A stretch of DNA of 5,666 nt from contig JAFGGF010000045.1 in the NCBI GenBank assembly GCA_016930735.1, forward strand, positions 1-5,666, read 5' to 3'. The position numbers were made by a program, and so were the translations under genes. Positions within the stretch are counted from its first letter, which is position 1; every line of letters begins with the position of its first letter. Source of the stretch: Prolixibacteraceae bacterium (GTDB taxonomy: Bacteria; Bacteroidota; Bacteroidia; Bacteroidales; Prolixibacteraceae). The notes under the pieces were generated by a model that was given only the letters and a program-made list of their open reading frames with translations, ran no database searches and was not told the DNA's origin. Positions 1 to 5,429 of the stretch are shown piece by piece.

Positions 1-120
1 AATAACAACTGTAATTGGCTGATAAGCTTCATAAGCAATTTTAAACCAGATAAACGAAAAGCTCCAGAAAAATGCAGCTCCCAATGCCGAACCAATACCC
101 AGAAAATCTTTATTTCTCAT
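1..120 (-). CDS. EamA/DMT-family transporter, N-terminal fragment (cut by window edge)
   Basis: The reverse strand opens with ATG at 120-118 and stays open for 40 codons to the window edge. The peptide begins MRNKDFLGIG, continues with a hydrophobic helix containing the W-S-F-S-F-I-W-F-K core (about residues 19-27), and then reads A-Y-E-A-Y-Q-P-I. This matches the usual first helix of drug/metabolite transporter (EamA) proteins, where a small/aromatic 'W-x-x-x-F-x-x-x-K' helix is followed by a short P-containing link to helix 2. Family members have about 10 helices and 280-310 residues, so roughly 85% lies outside the window. An in-frame upstream ATG at 156-154 would add 12 residues (MNIPIFAFQISF). 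I prefer 120 because the peptide then starts like the family and because a possible -7 box (138-145) lies between the two ATGs. The substrate is unknown. The gene is divergent from the isomerase gene at 218. Confidence 0.72.
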   Translation of the reverse strand, partial: MRNKDFLGIGSALGAAFFWSFSFIWFKIAYEAYQPITVVI

Positions 121-137
121 AAATGAAATTTGAAAAG

Positions 138-145
138 CAAAAATA
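138..145 (-). promoter_or_regulatory. Possible -7 box for the DMT transporter gene
   Basis: The minus strand reads TATTTTTG, a full match to the Bacteroidota housekeeping -7 consensus TAnnTTTG. A start site about seven bases downstream would give a leader of about 10 bases before the ATG at 120. No convincing TTTG -33 box is visible 19-21 bases upstream, so this is only a candidate. Confidence 0.25.
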
Positions 146-156
146 GGGATATTCAT

Positions 157-187
157 TTTTAAATGTTAATACTATCATGTAATTTCG
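157..187 (+). promoter_or_regulatory. Possible housekeeping promoter of the sugar isomerase gene
   Basis: TAATTTCG at 180-187 matches seven of eight positions of TAnnTTTG. TTTT at 157-160, 19 bases upstream, matches three of four positions of the -33 TTTG box. The predicted start would fall near 194 and leave a leader of about 23 bases to the ATG at 218. The match is approximate and the region is AT-rich, so chance is a real alternative. Confidence 0.3.
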
Positions 188-217
188 GGAAAAACTAATT
201 AATCCAATTTATACGAT

Positions 218-1087
218 ATGAAAAGAATTCAAATTAAAACATTCGTGTTGATCTTTATTACAGGAATTTTGGCAACAACATTATTTTACTGCCAGAAAGC
301 ACCTAAGGAAAAATTTATCGGGCTTCAGCTTTATTCAGTCAGGGATGACATGAATAATGATGCAAAAGCAACTGTTGCTGCAGTTGGCGAAATGGGATAC
401 AAGTTTGTAGAAGCTGCCGGTTACGGCGATGGAAAATTCTACAGTATGGAACCTTTAGAATTCAAAGAACTGTGTGAAACCAACGGGCTTCAGTTTTTAG
501 GTTCTCATACCGGGCAGGATGTACCAAATGATACTACCTGGGATTCAACCATGGCCTGGTGGGATGAGTGTATTGATGCACACGCTGCTGCCGGTGTAAA
601 ATGGATTGTGCAGCCCTGGATGGGTGGTACCGGTTACGAAAGCCTCGAAGGTTTAAAACGTTACTGTGCTTATTTTAATGCGGTTGGTGAAAAATGCAAT
701 GCCAAAGGTATCCGTTTCGGGTATCACAACCACGACAACGAATTTAAAACTGAACTGGAAGGGAAACCCGTTTACGACTGGATGCTTGAATTAACAGATC
801 CGGAGAAAGTAATGTTTCAGATGGATCTTTACTGGATAATTGAAGGGGGTAAGAATCCGATCGATTATTTTGATGCTTATCCGGGTCGATTTGAAAACTG
901 GCATATTAAAGACAAAGAAGAAGTTGGCGCAAGTGGAGCCATTGATTTTGCTGCTATTTTTGCAGAAAAAGAAAAAGCCGGTGTAAAATACGGAGTCGTT
1001 GAAGTTGAGGAATACAATTTTGAGCCACTGGAAAGTTGCAGGTTAAGCCTTGAGTTTTTAAACAAGGCAGACTATGTAAAATTTTAA
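218..1087 (+). CDS. Lipoprotein-type sugar isomerase/epimerase-like TIM-barrel protein
   Basis: This 289-residue protein belongs to the xylose-isomerase-like TIM-barrel superfamily (AP endonuclease 2 fold), annotated as sugar phosphate isomerase/epimerase. Visible signatures are the opening strand G-L-Q-L-Y-S-V-R-D (35-43), G-Y-H-N-H-D-N-E-F (168-176), F-Q-M-D-L-Y-W (200-206), N-W-H-I-K-D (227-232) and G-V-V-E-V-E-E (259-265). By family precedent H170/H172, D203, H229 and E262 or E264 are candidate metal or catalytic residues. A hydrophobic segment (9-24) ends at Cys25, which suggests an atypical lipobox (L-F-Y-C) and a membrane-anchored location outside the cytoplasm, so a phosphorylated substrate is unlikely. 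Some secreted Bacteroidota relatives act on 3-keto-glycosides; that is a family-level hint, not a demonstrated role. The ATG at 218 places the signal peptide correctly. The gene appears monocistronic, with two terminators downstream. Confidence 0.85.
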   Translation: MKRIQIKTFVLIFITGILATTLFYCQKAPKEKFIGLQLYSVRDDMNNDAKATVAAVGEMGYKFVEAAGYGDGKFYSMEPLEFKELCETNGLQFLGSHTGQDVPNDTTWDSTMAWWDECIDAHAAAGVKWIVQPWMGGTGYESLEGLKRYCAYFNAVGEKCNAKGIRFGYHNHDNEFKTELEGKPVYDWMLELTDPEKVMFQMDLYWIIEGGKNPIDYFDAYPGRFENWHIKDKEEVGASGAIDFAAIFAEKEKAGVKYGVVEVEEYNFEPLESCRLSLEFLNKADYVKF

Positions 1088-1107
1088 TTTGTTTCAATTA
1101 TAAAAGA

Positions 1108-1129
1108 AAGAGCCCCATCCGGGGCTCTT
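1108..1129. terminator. Bidirectional intrinsic terminator between convergent genes
   Basis: AAGAGCCCC and GGGGCTCTT form a perfect 9-bp stem around the loop ATCC. The plus-strand tail (ATTAATT) is only modestly U-rich. On the minus strand the stem is followed by TCTTTTATAATT. It starts about 20 bases after the isomerase stop codon and can also end the minus-strand operon, whose last stop is at 1206. Confidence 0.85.
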
Positions 1130-1155
1130 ATTAATTCTGCCTTTTCGTATTTAAT

Positions 1156-1179
1156 TTCTGCAAATGCAGAAGTTTTTTT
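1156..1179 (+). terminator. Second, plus-strand intrinsic terminator
   Basis: TTCTGC and GCAGAA form a 6-bp stem around AAAT, and the inner A-T could add a seventh pair. The stem is followed directly by G and seven T residues, the classic hairpin plus U-tract. It lies 27 bases after the first terminator and backs it up for transcripts coming from the isomerase gene. Confidence 0.7.
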
Positions 1180-1205
1180 CAGAAGTTTCAGTTAATATCT
1201 GAATA

Positions 1206-1832
1206 TTAAAATTTACCCAGTTTAAAAGTTAATCCCATATTCCAGCCTCGAAGCACTTCGGGGTCGGTACTTGTTAATTCCACATCGGAAGTATAACGAT
1301 AGCTTACGTATGCAGCAGCCCTGAAAAATTTTGTTAGATTCAGTTCGACTTCTGCCGATGGTTCTATAACCAGATAAACATCTGCTTCATCGTCGTATGA
1401 ATAATGATTGTTCCACCAGTCTGTGTCATCAACAAGTGCTACACCTCCGATTCCAAATAATACCGGGAAAGAAACATGGACCGGCATTCTTGAGCCAATT
1501 ATTGGTTCGATAAAAATTCCCCCATAGCCACCAGCCAATCCTACATATGAATCATAACCGGTTAGAATTTCTTTATAGGAGAGGTCATTAACGAATCCAT
1601 AACCGCCAATGCCTATAGCAAAAGAATGATCAACAATAAAAGCTCCTCTAGCTCCGGTTACAAATGCATCTTTTCCATCAATTTGAGAATAACCAAACGT
1701 AAAGGCACCGTAACCACCGTTACTTTTGTTTTTTGAAAAGATAGTCTGAATTTCATCGTTTCTGTAGTCATCCTGTGCACTCACAGAAAGCCCGATTGCT
1801 ACAATAATGAGCAACATTATTAATTGTTTCAT
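1206..1832 (-). CDS. Secreted outer-membrane beta-barrel-like protein (208 aa)
   Basis: No characterised homologue is recognised. The ATG at 1832 gives a clear signal peptide (K2, hydrophobic 4-17, V-S-A cleavage before Q20). The mature part is rich in glycine and aromatic residues in alternating strands, for example G-G-Y-G-A-F-T-F-G-Y near 39-48 and G-L-A-G-G-Y-G-G-I-F near 98-107. It ends with amphipathic strands R-A-A-A-Y-V-S-Y-R-Y and G-L-T-F-K-L-G-K-F, so the C-terminal residue is the aromatic Phe typical of outer-membrane barrels. I recall similar barrel-like proteins next to head GIN genes in other Bacteroidota. The gene follows the 165-residue barrel-like gene by 44 bases with no convincing promoter between them, so I place it last in the GIN operon. 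The barrel assignment is inference from composition; there are no catalytic motifs. Confidence 0.8.
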   Translation of the reverse strand: MKQLIMLLIIVAIGLSVSAQDDYRNDEIQTIFSKNKSNGGYGAFTFGYSQIDGKDAFVTGARGAFIVDHSFAIGIGGYGFVNDLSYKEILTGYDSYVGLAGGYGGIFIEPIIGSRMPVHVSFPVLFGIGGVALVDDTDWWNNHYSYDDEADVYLVIEPSAEVELNLTKFFRAAAYVSYRYTSDVELTSTDPEVLRGWNMGLTFKLGKF

Positions 1833-1876
1833 GATAAATAAATTATTGGTTTGTTTTTAATTTTCTTTGAAATAAT

Positions 1877-2374
1877 TTAGAATAGATATTTTAAAGTGAA
1901 GGCAAAATCGAAAAGTTCCACATCGAAGGTTTTCCTGCCCCATACGTTAAAATATGGTTTTACTTCGATGCCGGCACAAAGTGGCAGGTCGATAAAAGTA
2001 TATTCCAGGGCGGCCAGGCCATCCAGTCCGGTAATAAACGATGTCTTTGTTTCATACCAGGTATAGCCTGAATTGTAATATTTTTTGTGCCACCGTTCAA
2101 ATCCTGCATGTACACCGAGCCCGAAAATAAATTCGACCTGGTCCGAGAATCCTGCAACATCATATTGGTGGAATTCTTTTAATGCTGTTATTTGTGTTGC
2201 ATTATTTCTTGCACTGAGCAGTAATTTGTATGAATTAACATCATCGGTATAAAACCGGTATTCGAAACCGGAGGATAAACCACCCCTGATACCAATAGCC
2301 TTGCTGAATTGTTGTGCATATGTACTGACACAGGCAATCAATAGCAGAAAAGTAATAATCAGTATTTTATTCAT
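1877..2374 (-). CDS. Secreted small outer-membrane beta-barrel-like protein (165 aa)
   Basis: A signal peptide is obvious: MNK, hydrophobic residues 4-15, and T-Y-A cleavage before Q21. The mature protein alternates polar and hydrophobic residues with barrel-like strands such as A-I-G-I-R-G-G-L-S-S-G-F-E-Y-R-F, F-I-F-G-L-G-V-H-A-G-F-E-R-W and A-G-I-E-V-K-P-Y-F-N-V. It ends L-K-Y-L-F with a terminal Phe, as expected for a substrate of the BAM machinery. About 145 mature residues would fit a small 8-stranded barrel of the OmpA/OmpX size class. That is inference and the family is not recognised. The start is 11 bases from the stop of the GIN lipoprotein gene, so the two are almost certainly co-transcribed. 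It shares the signal-peptide type and general character of the next gene (1206-1832) but not its sequence motifs. Confidence 0.8.
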   Translation of the reverse strand: MNKILIITFLLLIACVSTYAQQFSKAIGIRGGLSSGFEYRFYTDDVNSYKLLLSARNNATQITALKEFHQYDVAGFSDQVEFIFGLGVHAGFERWHKKYYNSGYTWYETKTSFITGLDGLAALEYTFIDLPLCAGIEVKPYFNVWGRKTFDVELFDFAFTLKYLF

Positions 2375-2385
2375 GCTGTTAAAAT

Positions 2386-3108
2386 TTAGTTGTCGCTGAT
2401 TACTTTTCCTGAACCTGAAATATGGCTGTTTATGCTTGGATAACCAATATAATAAACATTTCCGCTACCTGAAATTGAAACATCAAGTAGCCGGTCTACA
2501 TTTGTATAAATATCGCCTGAACCTGAAATATTTGCATTGCAGTCTTTGGAATAAAGGTCAAATGCGTCTACGTTCCCGGAACCACTGATGTGGATGTCGG
2601 AATAATCGGCTACACCGGAAACATAAACCTGCCCGGAGCCTGAAACTGTAACATCAAATTTATGGCAATCGACTGCTGTTTCAACATACCCTGACCCGGA
2701 AATAGCAACATCGAAATTGTTGCTTTCAAAAAAATCGGAAATAATTTCTCCCGAACCACTTTGTTTGATCTCTTCCAAAACCGGTGTCGAAATATATACT
2801 TCCATTGGGAGTGTATTCCTGACATTATGTAATCCACGGATACTTATATAAAGTGTATTGCCGTTTACCTCAGTTTCGATGTAGGGAAGAATGTTGGTTT
2901 CGGCATTTACAACAACTTCATATTCATCGCTGTTGGAAATATGAATATCGAAGGCTCCACTCGATTTTACTTTACTAAAGTTTTGTGCAAACCTGGTTTC
3001 ACTATTTTCAATTCCATTTCCTCTGACTGAAAATTCATCAATACAACTGGTTGAAAAAAGAAGGAGGAAAACTGAAATACTAAGAAAAATAAGTTTAATT
3101 GTTTTCAT
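2386..3108 (-). CDS. Head GIN domain (DUF2807) lipoprotein, putative adhesin-like beta-solenoid
   Basis: The protein has 240 residues. Residues 6-21 form a lipoprotein signal with S-T-S-C at Cys22, and the mature protein begins C-I-D-E-F. An acidic pair just after the cysteine resembles the lipoprotein export signal that sends some Bacteroidota lipoproteins to the cell surface. The segment F-S-K-V-K-S-S-G-A-F-D-I-H-I (44-57) is the characteristic 'head GIN' start. From residue 117 to 234 the motif S-G-S-G recurs seven times every 18-20 residues, mostly flanked by I or V, as in a right-handed beta-solenoid. The family (PF10988) is annotated 'putative auto-transporter adhesin'; its biochemical role is not established. 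The ATG at 3108 is fixed by the signal peptide. The gene is first in its operon, 77 bases downstream of a predicted ECF promoter, and is followed 11 bases later by a barrel-like gene. Confidence 0.9.
   Translation of the reverse strand: MKTIKLIFLSISVFLLLFSTSCIDEFSVRGNGIENSETRFAQNFSKVKSSGAFDIHISNSDEYEVVVNAETNILPYIETEVNGNTLYISIRGLHNVRNTLPMEVYISTPVLEEIKQSGSGEIISDFFESNNFDVAISGSGYVETAVDCHKFDVTVSGSGQVYVSGVADYSDIHISGSGNVDAFDLYSKDCNANISGSGDIYTNVDRLLDVSISGSGNVYYIGYPSINSHISGSGKVISDN
2407..2760 (-). repeat. Degenerate tandem repeat encoding seven SGSG solenoid turns
   Basis: Within the GIN gene, units of about 54-60 bases each encode one (I/V)SGSG turn. The SGSG motifs start at residues 117, 137, 156, 175, 195, 213 and 231, so spacings are 20, 19, 19, 20, 18 and 18. 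On the plus strand the units show as recurring CCTGAACCTGAAAT-like words. DNA identity between units is low outside the SGSG codons, so this is an old protein repeat rather than a recent expansion. Confidence 0.85.
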
Positions 3109-3128
3109 GACTTTTAATTTAAAATTCG

Positions 3129-3144
3129 AAGGGTGTTCACCCTT
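3129..3144 (-). promoter_or_regulatory. Hairpin in the leader of the GIN operon
   Basis: AAGGGTG and CACCCTT are perfect inverted arms around two bases, realistically a 6-bp stem with a 4-base loop. It lies about 20 bases upstream of the ATG at 3108 and downstream of the predicted start near 3178, so it would be in the mRNA leader. There is no U-tract after it on the minus strand, so it is unlikely to be an intrinsic terminator. A stability or translation-control role is possible. Confidence 0.5.
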
Positions 3145-3184
3145 AACTGGTTTAATTATTTTCTATATTTTAATTGTTTTGTAG

Positions 3185-3215
3185 TATTGACAATTGTTTT
3201 TTTGAAGGGTTGCAA
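3185..3215 (-). promoter_or_regulatory. Predicted ECF sigma promoter P2 of the GIN operon
   Basis: The minus strand carries TTGCAACC (3215-3208), 14 bases, then TTGTCAATA (3193-3185). The core is AACC, 16 bases, GTC, the usual ECF arrangement (AAC-type -35, GTC-type -10). Every one of these 17 fixed positions and the spacing are identical to the element upstream of the ECF sigma gene. Transcription would begin near 3178 and give a leader of about 70 bases before the GIN lipoprotein ATG. Confidence 0.75.
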
Positions 3216-3251
3216 TTATTATAATTTAAAATTGTTTTTTTTCTGAAAATT

Positions 3252-4346
3252 TTATTTTGAATAGATATTAACGCTTCCTAATGTGCTGTTAATAAAAAGT
3301 TTGTCTGTTTCAGGCTGTTTTTCTCCAAATTTCCCCGAGACTTTAATTTTCTGGTTTTTTTCATCAAGAATAACCTCATCTGTAATTTCTATTTCACGGC
3401 ACATATCAATATCGATTTTTGTTTTAGTCAATTCAAAGCCGAAGTTTGATTCCGGTTCAAAATAGAGGTTAATATCTGTCGATTTGGATTCGATAAAAAT
3501 GAGGTCGAAATCAGGATTAATATACTCAATGTTTATATCACCATAATCTGCACGGATATTTGCTTTGGTTTTTAGTTCAGAAATCCTGAAGCCGGTAAAG
3601 CTGCCTTCTGCTTCAACAATACCAGCTTTACGGATCCTGAATTTATCACGGCGTGAAATGATATCCAGTTCAGAAGTATTGAAAAATTCAAAATTACTTT
3701 GTTTACTGTCAATCTTCAACTTTTCGGATGTGTCAATTTCAACTTCGCTGTAATTGGTTTTTAACCTGGATGTTGTTAATTTATTGATAGTTGCATCGGC
3801 AAAATTCAGATTTATATTTGTAATTCCAAGCAGGTTATGTGCTTTCAGGTTCCCGTTTGAGAGTGTTATTTCACAGTTCCCTGTAAAATCACTCATAAAA
3901 ATATTGCCGTATTTATTATCAAGGATCAGGTCACAGTTTTCAGGCATCCAGATTGTATAATCTATTTCTACGTTCCCTTCATCATTTAATAACGATTCTT
4001 TAAATTTAAGAAGTTCTTTTTCAAGGGCACTACTCGATTTATTTACAATAGTTTTAGCAATAAGGAAGTGTGAACTTTCTATGAATTCAAAATCAATTCC
4101 TTCCATGGTTTTTTCGAGTTTTGACAACTTCTTTTCTTCAACATTAACTTTGATATTGAAAATCACAGAATCTTTTTCCCATGTGTTTACAACCAGGTTC
4201 CCGTATTTATTCGTAATCTCTATCCTTGTTTCAGGCATTACCTTAAATTCACGGTTGTATTCCCTTGTTTCGTTAAATTGTGTATGTCCCGCAAACGGAA
4301 TTAAACAAATGACGAATACAAGCAATATAATTTTTGTCTTTTTCAT
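3252..4346 (-). CDS. Secreted beta-strand-repeat protein, DUF4097-like (putative adhesin type)
   Basis: No enzyme motif is seen. From the ATG at 4346 the protein has 364 residues with a classic signal peptide (MKKTK, hydrophobic 6-19, A-G-H-T-Q near 20-24). The mature part is a long run of short beta strands with N/D-rich turns. The phrase N-K-Y-G-N occurs twice, at 46-50 (I-T-N-K-Y-G-N-L-V-V) and 144-148 (L-D-N-K-Y-G-N-I-F-M), and a degenerate version Y-G-D-I-N-I appears later. This resembles DUF4097/putative-adhesin beta-helix proteins, which are structural relatives of the GIN domain. An in-frame ATG at 4364 would add MLKQRK and overlap the anti-sigma gene by 7 bases; I prefer 4346 for the better signal peptide, 11 bases after that stop. 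It is third in the sigma/anti-sigma operon, so it is either part of signal sensing or a regulon output. There is no lipobox, so it is probably periplasmic or secreted. Confidence 0.8.
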   Translation of the reverse strand: MKKTKIILLVFVICLIPFAGHTQFNETREYNREFKVMPETRIEITNKYGNLVVNTWEKDSVIFNIKVNVEEKKLSKLEKTMEGIDFEFIESSHFLIAKTIVNKSSSALEKELLKFKESLLNDEGNVEIDYTIWMPENCDLILDNKYGNIFMSDFTGNCEITLSNGNLKAHNLLGITNINLNFADATINKLTTSRLKTNYSEVEIDTSEKLKIDSKQSNFEFFNTSELDIISRRDKFRIRKAGIVEAEGSFTGFRISELKTKANIRADYGDINIEYINPDFDLIFIESKSTDINLYFEPESNFGFELTKTKIDIDMCREIEITDEVILDEKNQKIKVSGKFGEKQPETDKLFINSTLGSVNIYSK

Positions 4347-4357
4347 CTTCCTTTGTT

Positions 4358-4864
4358 TTAACATTCTACCTGTTCCAAAATCGAATCAACCAGTTCCAGC
4401 CTGTTTCGGTTATTTTCAATCATTGCTTCAATTACAGTTTTATTGGAAATATTATCTTTTAAATCATTTTTTAAAGAATTGTACATTGACTCCAATTCGT
4501 TTAAATCAGTTTCCACTTCATCTTTAATATCAGGGAAAGTGGCATAACACTTCCTTATTTCTTTAAGCTTCCCGTTTACTTTTTGGGCATAGTATTTTTC
4601 TGTATCCAGTAATTCATTGATTTCAGGATCGGAAGTACTGCTTACACGGCTGTACCTGAATAAAGTATTATTAATTAAAATCGCTGAAACAGCAACGATA
4701 GCAATAATAGCTGCAACTCTGACAATATAGGTTTGTAACCTTATTTTTTTAACCTTATCAACATTGCCCTGAATTTTTCCCCAAACTTCCGGTGAAGGTT
4801 CAAGGTTGTCAAATTTTTCACGGTTAGTTTTTACAAAATCTTCCAAACGATCAATATTTTTCAT
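4358..4864 (-). CDS. Membrane-anchored anti-sigma factor
   Basis: The protein is 168 residues from the ATG at 4864. The cytoplasmic head L-E-D-F-V-K-T-N-R-E-K-F-D-N-L-E-P (7-23), followed by V-W-G-K-I (27-31), is the signature of Bacteroidota anti-sigma factors encoded next to ECF sigmas. One transmembrane helix (about 46-64) separates it from a charged, helix-rich outer domain of about 100 residues, likely coiled-coil, ending N-R-N-R-L-E-L-V-D-S-I-L-E-Q. No zinc-binding H-x3-C-x2-C motif is present, so it is not a ZAS-type anti-sigma. It should hold the ECF factor inactive at the inner membrane and release it on an envelope signal. The start at 4864 overlaps the sigma stop as ATGA, the usual translational coupling; an in-frame ATG at 4870 would add Met-Val. 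It is followed closely by the DUF4097-like gene. Confidence 0.85.
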   Translation of the reverse strand: MKNIDRLEDFVKTNREKFDNLEPSPEVWGKIQGNVDKVKKIRLQTYIVRVAAIIAIVAVSAILINNTLFRYSRVSSTSDPEINELLDTEKYYAQKVNGKLKEIRKCYATFPDIKDEVETDLNELESMYNSLKNDLKDNISNKTVIEAMIENNRNRLELVDSILEQVEC

Positions 4865-5409
4865 GACCATATATTTTGTGTTTTTAAAATTTCTATAATT
4901 TTCCGTTTAGCACGCATAAACTGGCTTTTTGAGGTCGACTCGGTAATTCCCATAATCTGGGCTATTTCACCGTGGTCGTACCCTTCAAACAAGTATAGAG
5001 AGAAAATCATACGTCCTCCATCTGGTAACTCCTCCATTGCTTTTTTAACATTTTCAACTGAAAATTCTATTTCCTTTTCTTCTTCTTCCATCCTGTCATT
5101 CTGATAAATGTCTTCACAATAAACAAGTTCCGGTTTTCTTTTATTTATGGCATTTAAACAAGTATTTACAACAATCCTTTTCATCCAGGATCCAAACCCT
5201 GATTCATACCTGAAAGTATCCAGTTTACGAAACGCCAGGGTAAAGGCCTCCTGAAGCATATCCTCAGCCTCTTCACGGTTGTGCATCATTCTGTAACACA
5301 CATTGAACATGGCTTTTGAATATAATTGATATAACTTGTATCTGGCTTTATTATCACCCGATTTACAATCTTCAATAATATCCTGATGTATATGCTTTTT
5401 TTGTCCCAA
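4861..5409 (-). CDS. ECF-family RNA polymerase sigma factor (sigma-70 group 4)
   Basis: This 182-residue protein has the two-domain ECF architecture. Region 2 (about 24-90) includes A-M-F-N-V-C-Y-R-M, E-E-A-E-D-M-L-Q-E-A-F (46-56) for core and -10 binding, and F-G-S-W-M-K-R-I-V-V-N. Region 4 (about 124-175) includes L-P-D-G-G-R-M-I-F-S-L-Y-L-F-E-G-Y-D-H-G-E-I-A and a helix-turn-helix ending S-K-S-Q-F-M-R-A-K-R-K for -35 recognition. An acidic linker (E-E-E-E-K-E-I-E, about 108-115) joins them. The start is TTG at 5409: the frame is closed by TAA eight bases further upstream and the next ATG (codon 34) would lose part of region 2. The last bases overlap the anti-sigma start. A predicted ECF promoter ends about 20 bases before the TTG, implying autoregulation with a leader of only about 15 bases. 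Confidence 0.92.
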   Translation of the reverse strand: MGQKKHIHQDIIEDCKSGDNKARYKLYQLYSKAMFNVCYRMMHNREEAEDMLQEAFTLAFRKLDTFRYESGFGSWMKRIVVNTCLNAINKRKPELVYCEDIYQNDRMEEEEKEIEFSVENVKKAMEELPDGGRMIFSLYLFEGYDHGEIAQIMGITESTSKSQFMRAKRKIIEILKTQNIWS

Positions 5410-5429
5410 ATCCTGTTAAGTTTCATTTC

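Noticed and set aside
877..1065. Minus-strand open frame of 62 codons inside the isomerase gene
   Set aside because: It lies wholly opposite a well-supported conserved gene and has no recognisable motif; its Ser/Thr-rich composition is typical of antisense shadows.
1960..2163. Minus-strand 67-codon open frame overlapping the 165-residue barrel-like gene
   Set aside because: It is an alternative frame of a gene that has a signal peptide and outer-membrane character; there is no independent support.
2407..2760. Regular repeats that could suggest a CRISPR array or recombining repeat
   Set aside because: The periodicity is in an open reading frame, DNA identity between units is low, and it is explained by the protein solenoid.
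2610..2837. Minus-strand 75-codon open frame within the GIN gene
   Set aside because: It is a shifted reading of the SGSG repeat region and lacks its own start context or family features.
3216..3251. Possible terminator after the DUF4097-like gene, based on the CAATT...AATTG inverted repeat
   Set aside because: The stem is only A/T-rich and weak, with no ordered hairpin plus U-tract, so it is not called.
3283..3960. Three short plus-strand open frames opposite the DUF4097-like gene
   Set aside because: They are antisense to a complete gene with a signal peptide, and their Ser/Ile/Phe-rich composition is a by-product of AT-rich beta-strand codons.
4081..4527. Plus-strand 148-codon open frame across the anti-sigma and DUF4097-like genes
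   Set aside because: It is antisense to two well-supported genes and to their junction, with no recognisable domain or promoter.
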